From positions 1 to 22,251 of the forward strand of contig JAQUGB010000011.1 of NCBI GenBank assembly GCA_028684345.1: DNA of 22,251 bases. The letters run 5' to 3'. A model generated the notes under the pieces. That model searched no databases, was not told the DNA's origin, and was given only the letters and a program-made list of their open reading frames with translations. Source of the DNA: Tepidiphilus sp. (lineage in GTDB: Bacteria; Pseudomonadota; Gammaproteobacteria; Burkholderiales; Rhodocyclaceae). Below, piece after piece: positions 14,948-21,936 of this stretch (the first letter of the stretch is position 1; each line of letters begins with the position of its first letter). Position numbers and translations under genes: made by a program.

Positions 14948-15445
14948 ATGACCATGAACGATCCTTCCCGCCCATTCCGCATCCTCGGCATTCAGCAGAT
15001 CGCGCTCGGTGCGCTGGACAAAACGCGGCTCGCCCGCCTGTGGGTCGAGCTCTTCGGCCTGCCGGTGACCGGCACCTTTCGCTCCGAGCGTGAGAACGTG
15101 GATGAAGACATCGTCGCCCTGGGCGCGGGCCCCTTCAAGGTCGAGGTCGACCTGATGCAACCGCTCGATCCGGAGAAAAAACCGGCTGTGCACGCCACCC
15201 CGCTCAACCACGTCGGCCTGTGGGTCGACGACCTGCCCAAGGCGGTCGAGTGGCTCTCGGCGCATGGCGTGCGCTTCGCCCCCGGCGGCATTCGCCGCGG
15301 CGCGGCCGGCTACGACATCTGCTTCATTCACCCCAAAGGCAACGACGAATTCCCGGTGAGCGGCGAAGGCGTGCTCATCGAGCTCGTCCAGGCTCCGCCG
15401 GAAGTGATCGAAGCGTACGCGACGATCGCCGCCGCCTCACACTGA
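14948..15445 (+). CDS. VOC-fold protein, probable methylmalonyl-CoA epimerase
   Basis: A 165-aa vicinal-oxygen-chelate protein. It starts with ILGIQQIALGALDKTRLARL and has a second repeat LNHVGLWVDDLPKAVEWL, then GVRFAPGGIRRGAAGYDI and FIHPKGNDEF, ending GVLIELVQAP. The second half closely follows the methylmalonyl-CoA epimerase pattern (HxxxxVDD, GAxGxxxxFxHPK, GVLIEL). H88 and E145 would be metal ligands. The first ligand, His in known epimerases and glyoxalases, is Gln17 here. With propionyl-CoA carboxylase and mutase genes just beyond, an epimerase role is the best inference; a lactoylglutathione-lyase-like activity is the alternative. The ATG at 14948 or the one at 14954 is the start; neither has a clear Shine-Dalgarno, and the frame is open to 14885. 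Confidence 0.8.
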   Translation: MTMNDPSRPFRILGIQQIALGALDKTRLARLWVELFGLPVTGTFRSERENVDEDIVALGAGPFKVEVDLMQPLDPEKKPAVHATPLNHVGLWVDDLPKAVEWLSAHGVRFAPGGIRRGAAGYDICFIHPKGNDEFPVSGEGVLIELVQAPPEVIEAYATIAAASH

Positions 15446-15667
15446 TTTTGTCTAGGTGTCAGGTCCCGGACGATTGCATCGACCTGCGACGTCGTGCATT
15501 ATTCTTGGGTCGCACCCCGACAGCGGCATCTGAGGGGTTGTTACCACGGGAAAGAGACACTCACTTACGCTTACGCTACACATCACGCGCCGCAAGGAAT
15601 TCTTTGCTTTGATTTCTTTGCCCAGCAATGGGGCGGGTGCTGGATCATCACCGACCCTGCTGACGAC
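15446..15667. other. Noncoding junction with an imperfect inverted repeat, possible mobile-element scar
   Basis: 222 bp between two convergent genes hold no credible coding region. CAGGTC (15460-15465) and GACCTG (15481-15486) form an inverted repeat with a 15-base loop, followed by the 8-bp palindrome CGACGTCG (15487-15494). A CTTACG unit is duplicated at 15564-15575. Base composition is visibly more AT-rich than in the flanking core genes. No T-tract follows the hairpin, so it is a poor intrinsic terminator. It marks the left edge of the toxin-antitoxin island. Confidence 0.35.
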
Positions 15668-16168
15668 TCAAGCCACCCCCGCAAAGTGTGCGCGGGGCAG
15701 CATCCAGCGGCCTGGCTGGCCGGGAAGTTCAATGAAACCGAAGTGCTGGTAGAACGCAGCCGCTTTGGGCGACTTGGCGTCGACGACGAGGGCAGCCACC
15801 GCGAGGGTTTTGCTGGCGGCCGCAACGCGCTTGCACGCATCGGCCAGCAGGATCGAACCGAGTCCCTGTCCCTGAAACTGCCGGGCCACGGCCAAACGGC
15901 CGAGTAATGCCACAGGCACGGGGTAACGGGGCAGTTTTTTACGCCACTTCTCGGGCAGCGTCTCAGCGGCGATGCTGGCGGCACTGAGTGTGTAGAAACC
16001 GGCAACCACCCGGGGTTGCTCGGCTGGGCTCGCCACAAAAACCCGTGCCACGCCACGCTTGATGTCCTGACTGGCGTAGCGCTGCAGGTATTCGTCGAGC
16101 GCTTTCTCACCACAAGCGAAATCAGCCGTCCGTGCATCGCCGTCGAGCGCGCGAATACAATAGGCCAT
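15668..16168 (-). CDS. GNAT-family acetyltransferase toxin (TacT-like)
   Basis: A 166-aa GCN5-type acetyltransferase of the kind that, in TacT and AtaT systems, acetylates the amino group of aminoacyl-tRNAs and stops translation. The acetyl-CoA loop is RQFQGQGLGSILL (96-108). The catalytic Tyr would be Y140 in AAFYQHFGFIEL, the same residue number as in TacT. The early DFACGEKALDEYL motif (17-28) and VVAGFYTLS are typical of these toxins. The start abuts the stop of the DUF1778 antitoxin gene with no gap. The family identification is firm, the tRNA target is inferred. Partner order (antitoxin first) supports a type II module. Confidence 0.92.
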   Translation of the reverse strand: MAYCIRALDGDARTADFACGEKALDEYLQRYASQDIKRGVARVFVASPAEQPRVVAGFYTLSAASIAAETLPEKWRKKLPRYPVPVALLGRLAVARQFQGQGLGSILLADACKRVAAASKTLAVAALVVDAKSPKAAAFYQHFGFIELPGQPGRWMLPRAHFAGVA

Positions 16169-16444
16169 TTACTTCACGTGCTCGGCGTGACGGGCGAATG
16201 CGCGCTGCAGTGCCGCGTTGGCTTGGGGCTGCGTATCCAACGCATCGAGAAACGCAGCGAAATCATCCTGAGACAAGGTGATGCTTTCGTGCGCCTGCAC
16301 GACCGACTTGGCTTGTTCGAGTGCGTTCCTGAGCACGAACTCGGACACGCTCATATGCGCATACGCAGCCGCTTTGTCGAGCAAGCGGCGCATTTCCTGA
16401 TCGCAGCGGATGTGCAACCGGGTGTTTTTGGCAAGGGTTGTCAT
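16169..16444 (-). CDS. DUF1778 ribbon-helix-helix antitoxin (TacA-like)
   Basis: A 91-aa antitoxin. The N-terminal RHH fold reads KNTRLHIRCDQEMRRLLDKA, then HMSVSEFVLRNALEQA, the DUF1778 signature. The C-terminal tail (about 55-91: ITLSQDDFAAFLDALD) is the part that wraps the GNAT toxin in known complexes. The ATG at 16444 is chosen because AGGAG lies six to seven bases upstream; an upstream in-frame ATG at 16495 would fall within the operator palindrome. It directly precedes the toxin and likely autorepresses through the palindrome at 16473-16499. Confidence 0.92.
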   Translation of the reverse strand: MTTLAKNTRLHIRCDQEMRRLLDKAAAYAHMSVSEFVLRNALEQAKSVVQAHESITLSQDDFAAFLDALDTQPQANAALQRAFARHAEHVK

Positions 16445-16472
16445 GGTCGACTCCTGATGGCGCTCGAAGTTA

Positions 16473-16499
16473 AATTGTGCGCCATTTGTACGCACAATT
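16473..16499 (-). promoter_or_regulatory. Palindromic operator/promoter of the DUF1778-GNAT module
   Basis: AATTGTGCG (16473-16481) and CGCACAATT (16491-16499) are perfect 9-bp inverted arms around a 9-bp spacer, 18 bp centre to centre. This fits two ribbon-helix-helix dimers on adjacent faces. On the minus strand, TTGTGC in the upstream arm and TTTAAC just past the other arm are 17 bp apart and could serve as -35 and -10, so repressor binding would block transcription. It sits 29 bp before the antitoxin start. The binding is inferred; the palindrome is seen. Confidence 0.7.
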
Positions 16500-16519
16500 C
16501 AAGCCCAAAACAGAATACT

Positions 16520-16945
16520 TCAACGGTTCAGGATTGCCAATGCGAAAGTCGTCGGCGTGACGATACGCGCCCGGCCGATGCTGCCGCGTTGCAACAGCCC
16601 GGCGCGGCGGTCGCCGGTTACCAGGTAGTCGGCCTCACCGGCCAGAGCCATCGCCAGCAGGAAGGTATCGTTCGGATCGTTCGCCTCGAGGTTTTCCGGC
16701 AAGGCCGGCAGCACTTCCAGAACGATGGCAAGCTGCATATTGTTGAGCATCGTGCCGATGCGGTGCGCAGGCAGGAGGGTCTTAAGCTTCGGGTAGCGGC
16801 TCACACGCCGCAGCTCGTCGAGCTGCGGCTTCGAGGTCACCAGCTCGAAACGCGCCGCGCGCCAGGCGCGGTAGATGACATCGGTCGGGCCATGGGGAGA
16901 GATCAGCGCCCCGAGCAACACGTCGGTGTCCAGGATGACGCGCAT
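16520..16945 (-). CDS. PIN-domain ribonuclease toxin
   Basis: A 141-aa protein of the PIN_3-type toxin family, predicted Mg-dependent RNase. Acidic active-site residues are visible: D6 in MRVILDTDVLL, E44 in PQLDELRRV, D90 and D93 in NDPNDTFLLAMA, and D112 in LVTGDRRAGLL. The start overlaps the RHH antitoxin stop by one base (TGATG), so expression is coupled. RNA target is unknown. The gene ends 20 bp before the operator of the next toxin-antitoxin module. Confidence 0.9.
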   Translation of the reverse strand: MRVILDTDVLLGALISPHGPTDVIYRAWRAARFELVTSKPQLDELRRVSRYPKLKTLLPAHRIGTMLNNMQLAIVLEVLPALPENLEANDPNDTFLLAMALAGEADYLVTGDRRAGLLQRGSIGRARIVTPTTFALAILNR

Positions 16946-17184
16946 CAGTGCTCACGTGCCCACTGCACCGCCTCGTCGATGAGCTCGTTCAGCTCGGCCT
17001 CGCCCATGCCAGAGGCAGCGGCCTTGGCCTGCTCGACGGCGCGCTCCAGGAGATAGGCGCGCACGGCTTCCTCGATGAAGCGCGACAGATCGCCCTTGCG
17101 CCCGCCGCCTCGAGCGGCGAGGAACATGCGCACGGATTGATCGACGTCCGACGACACGGTGATGTTCCAACGCACGGTATTCAT
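16945..17184 (-). CDS. Ribbon-helix-helix antitoxin partner of the PIN toxin
   Basis: A 79-aa protein. MNTVRWNITVSSDVDQSVRM gives the beta strand and first helix, GDLSRFIEEAVRAYLLERAV the second helix, and an acidic C-terminal tail (GEAELNELIDEAVQWAREH) would neutralise the toxin. The GGRKGDLSRFIEEAV pattern is shared by small RHH antitoxins of PIN toxins. The ATG at 17184 has GGAGG five bases upstream; the ATG at 17214 would include that Shine-Dalgarno and is rejected. It is the first gene of its operon. Confidence 0.85.
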   Translation of the reverse strand: MNTVRWNITVSSDVDQSVRMFLAARGGGRKGDLSRFIEEAVRAYLLERAVEQAKAAASGMGEAELNELIDEAVQWAREH

Positions 17185-17219
17185 GATGCCCTCCAAATCA
17201 GTGTTTGAGTACATAGGCG

Positions 17220-17248
17220 TTTATACACCTTGAGAAGAATCCCCGCAA
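17220..17248 (-). promoter_or_regulatory. Candidate promoter of the RHH-PIN module
   Basis: On the minus strand TTGCGG (17248-17243) and TATAAA (17225-17220) are exactly 17 bp apart, giving a start near 17213 and a leader of about 29 bases. The -10 matches five of six consensus bases, the -35 only three. Short repeats AAACGC/AAACAC lie just downstream and may be part of an operator, but no clear palindrome is present. Confidence 0.45.
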
Positions 17249-17263
17249 TGGTTGCCAGAAAGC

Positions 17264-17289
17264 AAAAAGCCGACCCCGAGAGGCCGGCT
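17264..17289 (-). terminator. Rho-independent terminator of the methylmalonyl-CoA/propionyl-CoA operon
   Basis: On the minus strand AGCCGGCC and GGTCGGCT form an 8-bp stem (one G-U pair) around a 6-base loop, followed by TTTTT and GCTTT. It lies about 30 bp after the stop of the biotin subunit gene. A second small hairpin (ATCCTC/GAGGAT, 17300-17319) precedes it. It separates the carboxylase operon from the promoter of the RHH-PIN module. Confidence 0.85.
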
Positions 17290-17318
17290 CTTTCTCTTCA
17301 TCCTCGCGAGAAGGAGGA

Positions 17319-19316
17319 TCACTCGAATTCGAGGATCACTTCGTCCACCGCCAGGCTCGCGCCCGGTTTGGCGACGATCTTCTTCACTTTACCGTCCTGC
17401 TCGGCGCGCAGGATGTTCTCCATCTTCATCGCCTCGATCACGGCGAGTTTCTCCCCGGCCTTCACCTCCTGCCCTTCGGCGACCGCGACCTCGCGCAGCA
17501 GCCCCGGCATGGGCGAGAGGAGGAACTTGGACATGTCGGGGGGCGATTTCACCGGCATCAGCGGCCAGAGGGAGGCGATGTGCGCCGGCAGGACGCGGGC
17601 GCGCAGCTCGGCGCCGTGATGGCGCAGCACGTAGAGGATCCCCTCGCGTTCGAGCTGCACCGTCATCGGCGCATCGCCGATGCGCACCTGCAGCACGATT
17701 TCGCCCAGGCGCCAGCGCGGGTCGAAGTCGATCTGCAGCATCCGATCGCCCGAGCGCACCACGAAACGGGTGTCCGAGAGTTCCTCGACTGCGGCCGCCG
17801 TGGCCCCCTGCGCGTCGATCACCTGGTAGTTCGGCGAGGGCGCGTAGCGATGGCCGTTCATCTGACCGGAGAGCCGGGCGTTGCGCAGCCGCCACTTGTG
17901 CTCGACCGCCGCGAGAATGAGGCGCAGCATCAAGGGGTCTTCGTGCGGCACCATCTCCGGCGTGAATCCGTGGGGAAATTCCTCGGCGATGAAGCCGGTG
18001 GTGAGCCGCCCCTCGCGGAAGCGCGGATGCTGCATGAGCGCCGCCTGGAAGGGGATGTTGGAGTGGATGCCGCGGATGACGAAGGCGTCGAGCGCCTCCT
18101 GCGTCCGCTCGATCGCCTCCTGCCGGTCGCGCCCGTGCACGATGAGCTTGGCGATCATCGAGTCGTAGTACATCGAGATTTCGCCGCCCTCATAGACGCC
18201 AGTGTCGACGCGCACCTGGCCCGGCACTTCGGCGGGCGGGCGGAACTTCACCAGGCGCCCGGTGGAAGGCAGGAATCCGCGGAAGGGATCCTCGGCGTTG
18301 ATGCGGCATTCCATCGCCCAGCCGTCGATGCGCAGCTGCGATTGCGCCAGCGGCAGCTTCTCGCCGGCAGCGATGCGGATCATCCACTCGACCAGATCAA
18401 GCCCGGTGATCATCTCGGTGACCGGGTGCTCGACCTGTAGCCGCGTGTTCATTTCGAGGAAGTAGAAGGACTTGTCCTTGCCGACGACGAATTCCACCGT
18501 GCCGGCGGACTGGTACTGGACCGCGCGCGCGAGCGCCACCGCCTGCTCACCCATGGCGCGGCGGGTGTCGGGGTCGATGAAGGGGCTGGGCGCCTCTTCC
18601 ACGACTTTCTGGTGGCGACGTTGCACCGAGCATTCGCGCTCGAAGAGATAGACGTAGTTGCCATAGGCGTCGCCGAAGACCTGGATCTCGATGTGGCGCG
18701 GCTCCTCGACGAACTTCTCGATGAAGACGCGATCGTCTCCGAAGGCGTTGCGCGCCTCGTTGCGGCAGGATTCGAACCCTTCGCGGCACTGGGCGTCGTC
18801 GTAGGCCACGCGCAGCCCCTTGCCCCCGCCGCCGGCCGAAGCCTTGATCATCACCGGGTAGCCGATATCGCGGGCGATGCGCACCGCCTCCTCTGCCGAT
18901 TCGATCGGATCGTTGTAACCGGGAATGGTATTGACGCCGGCCTGCATGGCGAGCTTCTTCGAGGCGATCTTGTCGCCCATCGCGGCGATCGCGGTGTGTT
19001 TCGGGCCGATGAAGACGATGCCCTCTTCCTCGAGCCGGCGGGCGAACTCTTCGTTCTCGGAGAGGAAGCCGTAGCCGGGGTGCACCGCCTCGGCGCCGGT
19101 CTGTTTACAGGCGGCGATGATTTTGTCCATCGCCAGGTAGGATTCCTTGGAAGGCGCGGGGCCGATGCACACCGCCTCGTCGGCGAGCTGCACGTGCAGC
19201 GCACGGCGGTCGGCCTCGGAATAGACCGCCACGGTGGCGATCCCCATCTTGCGCGCGGTCTTGATCACCCGGCAGGCGATCTCGCCCCGGTTGGCGATCA
19301 GAATCTTTTTGAACAT
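17319..19316 (-). CDS. pccA: Acyl-CoA (propionyl-CoA) carboxylase biotin carboxylase / biotin carrier subunit
   Basis: A 665-aa subunit that carboxylates its own biotin using ATP and bicarbonate. Domains in order: biotin carboxylase N-domain from MFKKILIANRGEIACRVI, ATP-grasp with IKASAGGGGKGLRV and FLEMNTRLQVEHPVTE, biotin carboxylase C-domain, a linker of about 150 residues typical of PCC alpha, and a biotinyl domain with K631 in IEAMKMEN. It ends EVILEFE. Pairing with a carboxyltransferase, meaB and mutase makes propionyl-CoA the likely substrate, although acetyl- or methylcrotonyl-CoA enzymes look similar. The ATG at 19316 gives the family N-terminus; an in-frame ATG at 19334 adds six residues. 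Confidence 0.93.
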   Translation of the reverse strand: MFKKILIANRGEIACRVIKTARKMGIATVAVYSEADRRALHVQLADEAVCIGPAPSKESYLAMDKIIAACKQTGAEAVHPGYGFLSENEEFARRLEEEGIVFIGPKHTAIAAMGDKIASKKLAMQAGVNTIPGYNDPIESAEEAVRIARDIGYPVMIKASAGGGGKGLRVAYDDAQCREGFESCRNEARNAFGDDRVFIEKFVEEPRHIEIQVFGDAYGNYVYLFERECSVQRRHQKVVEEAPSPFIDPDTRRAMGEQAVALARAVQYQSAGTVEFVVGKDKSFYFLEMNTRLQVEHPVTEMITGLDLVEWMIRIAAGEKLPLAQSQLRIDGWAMECRINAEDPFRGFLPSTGRLVKFRPPAEVPGQVRVDTGVYEGGEISMYYDSMIAKLIVHGRDRQEAIERTQEALDAFVIRGIHSNIPFQAALMQHPRFREGRLTTGFIAEEFPHGFTPEMVPHEDPLMLRLILAAVEHKWRLRNARLSGQMNGHRYAPSPNYQVIDAQGATAAAVEELSDTRFVVRSGDRMLQIDFDPRWRLGEIVLQVRIGDAPMTVQLEREGILYVLRHHGAELRARVLPAHIASLWPLMPVKSPPDMSKFLLSPMPGLLREVAVAEGQEVKAGEKLAVIEAMKMENILRAEQDGKVKKIVAKPGASLAVDEVILEFE

Positions 19317-19359
19317 GGTGGTGTTTTCCCTCATTGCGATGAACCGTTGGCGTGCCGCC

Positions 19360-20892
19360 TCACAGCGGGATGTTGCCGTGCTTGCGCCAGGGGTTTTCGA
19401 GCTCCTTGTCCTCGAGCATCGCCAGCGAGCGGCAGATGCGCTTGCGCGTGGCGTGCGGCATGATGACGTCGTCGATGTAGCCGCGCCGCGCCGCCACGAA
19501 GGGATTGGCGAACTTCTCGCGGTACTCCGCCTCGCGCGCGGCAATCTTCTCGGGGTCGTTCTTCTCGTCGCGGAAGATGATCTCGACCGCCCCTTTCGGC
19601 CCCATGACCGCGATCTCGGCGGTGGGCCAGGCGAAGTTGACGTCGCCGCGCAGGTGCTTGGAAGCCATCACGTCGTAGGCCCCGCCGTAGGCCTTGCGCG
19701 TGATCACGGTGATCTTGGGTACCGTGGCCTCCGCATAGGCGTAGAGAAGCTTGGCACCGTGCTTGATGATGCCGCCGTATTCCTGGGCCGTGCCGGGCAA
19801 AAAGCCGGGCACGTCGACGAAGGTGACGATGGGGATGTTGAAGGCGTCGCAGAAGCGCACGAAGCGCGCCGCCTTGATCGAGGACTTGATGTCGAGGCAG
19901 CCGGCGAGCACCATCGGCTGGTTGGCCACGAAGCCCACGGTGCGCCCTTCCATGCGCCCGAATCCGACGACGATGTTCTTGGCGTAGTCGGGCTGGACCT
20001 CGAAGAAGTCACCCTCGTCGACCACCTTGAGGATGAGCTCCTTGATGTCGTAGGGCTGGTTGGGGTTGTCGGGCACGAGGGTGTCGAGCGAGGGTTCCAT
20101 GCGCTCGGCCGTGTCGCTGGTGGGGCGCACCGGCGGCTTCTCGCGGTTGTTGAGCGGCAGGAAGTCGAAGAAGCGGCGCAGCTGCAGCAATGCTTCGATG
20201 TCGTTCTCGAAAGCCGCATCGGCCACGCCCGAGCGCGTGGTGTGGGTGACGGCCCCGCCGAGCTCCTCGGCCGTGACCTCTTCGTGCGTGACGGTCTTGA
20301 CCACGTCCGGACCGGTGACGAACATGTAGGAGGTATCCTTCACCATGAAGATGAAGTCGGTCATGGCCGGCGAATAGACCGCGCCGCCCGCGCACGGCCC
20401 CATGATCATGGAGATCTGCGGGATCACGCCGGAGGCGAGCACGTTCCTCTGGAACACGTCGGCATAGCCGCCGAGCGAGGCTACCCCTTCCTGGATGCGC
20501 GCCCCGCCCGAGTCGTTCAGGCCGATCACCGGGGCGCCGACCTTCATCGCCTGGTCCATGATCTTGCAGATCTTCTCGGCGTGCGCTTCCGACAGCGACC
20601 CGCCGAAGACGGTGAAGTCCTGGCTGAAGACGAAGACGAGCCGGCCGTTGATGGTGCCGTAGCCGGTCACCACGCCGTCACCGGGGATGTGCTCCTTCTC
20701 CATCCCGAAATCGGTGCAGCGGTGCTCCTTGAACATGTCCCACTCTTCGAAACTGCCCTCGTCGAGCAGCACCTCGATGCGCTCGCGCGCGGTGAGCTTG
20801 CCCTTGGCGTGCTGGGCGGCGATGCGCCGCTCGCCGCCGCCCAGGCGGGCGCGGGCGCGTTGCTCTTCCAACCGACGGATGATGTCCTGCAT
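19360..20892 (-). CDS. pccB: Propionyl-CoA carboxylase beta (carboxyltransferase) subunit
   Basis: Carboxyltransferase that transfers CO2 from biotin to propionyl-CoA, making (S)-methylmalonyl-CoA. It is 510 aa. The N-terminal crotonase-like half has GGSLSEAHAEKICKIMDQA, NDSGGARIQEGVASLGGY and MGPCAGGAVYSPAMTDF, whose Gly-Gly amides form an oxyanion hole. The C-terminal half has VDVPGFLPGTAQEYGGIIKH and TRKAYGGAYDVMASKHL, ending with ENPWRKHGNIPL as in PCC beta. A GAGG about ten bases before the ATG overlaps the meaB stop. It lies 9 bp after meaB and 43 bp before pccA. Confidence 0.96.
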   Translation of the reverse strand: MQDIIRRLEEQRARARLGGGERRIAAQHAKGKLTARERIEVLLDEGSFEEWDMFKEHRCTDFGMEKEHIPGDGVVTGYGTINGRLVFVFSQDFTVFGGSLSEAHAEKICKIMDQAMKVGAPVIGLNDSGGARIQEGVASLGGYADVFQRNVLASGVIPQISMIMGPCAGGAVYSPAMTDFIFMVKDTSYMFVTGPDVVKTVTHEEVTAEELGGAVTHTTRSGVADAAFENDIEALLQLRRFFDFLPLNNREKPPVRPTSDTAERMEPSLDTLVPDNPNQPYDIKELILKVVDEGDFFEVQPDYAKNIVVGFGRMEGRTVGFVANQPMVLAGCLDIKSSIKAARFVRFCDAFNIPIVTFVDVPGFLPGTAQEYGGIIKHGAKLLYAYAEATVPKITVITRKAYGGAYDVMASKHLRGDVNFAWPTAEIAVMGPKGAVEIIFRDEKNDPEKIAAREAEYREKFANPFVAARRGYIDDVIMPHATRKRICRSLAMLEDKELENPWRKHGNIPL

Positions 20893-20901
20893 GGTTTTTC
20901 C

Positions 20902-21933
20902 TCACTGACTGATGGTCTGGCTCGCATCGAGCAGGCGCCGCGCCGCGACCACCGGCGCGAGCCGCCCGCTCTCCACGTCCCGTTCGATCGCCGGCAGCAT
21001 CGTGCGCACGGCGGGGTGCTGGCGGAAGCGGCGCTTGAGTTCGGCGTCGATCCGTTCCCACATCCAGGCGAGCGCCTGATGGCGGCGTTTTTCGGCAAGT
21101 GCGCCGTTTTTCTGCATCGTGTCGCGAAAGGCGAGCACCGTCTCCCAGAAGCGATCGAGCCCCTCGCGCTTGAGCGCCGAGACGAGCAGCACCGGCACGC
21201 GCCAGTCGGGATGCGTCGGGCGCAGCATGTGCAGCGCCGTCTCGAGCTGGGCCTTGGCCCGCATCGCCGCGGCCGGGTCGGCGTCGGCCTTGTTGATGAC
21301 GATGAGGTCGGCGAGCTCCATGATCCCCTTCTTGATGCCCTGGAGATCGTCGCCGGCGTTGGGCAGCTGCAGCAGGACGAACATGTCGGTCATGTTGGCG
21401 ACCGCAGTCTCCGACTGCCCCACGCCCACGGTCTCGACGATGACGACGTCGAACCCCGCCGCCTCGCACACCAGCATCGTCTCGCGCGTCTTCTCGGCCA
21501 CGCCCCCGAGGCTTCCCGCCGAGGGGCTGGGACGGATGAAGGCGCGCGGATCGCGGCTCAGGCGCTCCATGCGCGTCTTGTCCCCGAGAATGGAGCCGCC
21601 CGAGACGCTGGAAGAGGGGTCGACGGCGAGTACGGCGACGCGATGCCCGCGCTCGACGAGGTACAGGCCCAGCGCCTCGATGAAGGTGGACTTGCCCACC
21701 CCCGGCACGCCGGAGATACCCAGGCGCAGCGCCCTACCCGTGTGCGGCAGCAGCGCCTGCAGCACGGCCTCGGCCCGGCGCTGATGATCGGGCCGGCTCG
21801 ATTCGATGAGGGTGATCGCCTTGGCGAGCGGCCGCAGCGCATGCGCGAGCACGCCTTCGACGAGGGCACGATCCTCCTCGCCGAGCCCGTGCTGCCCGTC
21901 AAAACTCCCCGGCACCGCTTCCTGCAGCGACAC
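20902..21933 (-). CDS. meaB: MeaB, G-protein chaperone of methylmalonyl-CoA mutase
   Basis: GTPase (ArgK/MMAA family) that gates adenosylcobalamin loading into the mutase and protects it from inactivation. It is 343 aa. Walker A is GVPGVGKS (75-82). DPSSSVSGGSILGDKTRM and RPSPSAGSLGGVAEKT are family signatures. VETVGVGQSE carries the Walker B/switch region and VINKAD is the guanine-specificity motif. The C-terminal helices (ALAWMWERIDAELKRRF) form the dimer arm. The start is a GTG at 21933, with GAGGGTGAG upstream; only 3 bp separate it from the mutase gene. Confidence 0.97.
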   Translation of the reverse strand: MSLQEAVPGSFDGQHGLGEEDRALVEGVLAHALRPLAKAITLIESSRPDHQRRAEAVLQALLPHTGRALRLGISGVPGVGKSTFIEALGLYLVERGHRVAVLAVDPSSSVSGGSILGDKTRMERLSRDPRAFIRPSPSAGSLGGVAEKTRETMLVCEAAGFDVVIVETVGVGQSETAVANMTDMFVLLQLPNAGDDLQGIKKGIMELADLIVINKADADPAAAMRAKAQLETALHMLRPTHPDWRVPVLLVSALKREGLDRFWETVLAFRDTMQKNGALAEKRRHQALAWMWERIDAELKRRFRQHPAVRTMLPAIERDVESGRLAPVVAARRLLDASQTISQ

Positions 21934-21936
21934 GGC

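Noticed and set aside
15494..15907. A plus-strand open frame covering the noncoding junction and the end of the GNAT gene
   Set aside because: It lies antisense to the acetyltransferase, has no recognisable domain and no ribosome binding site.
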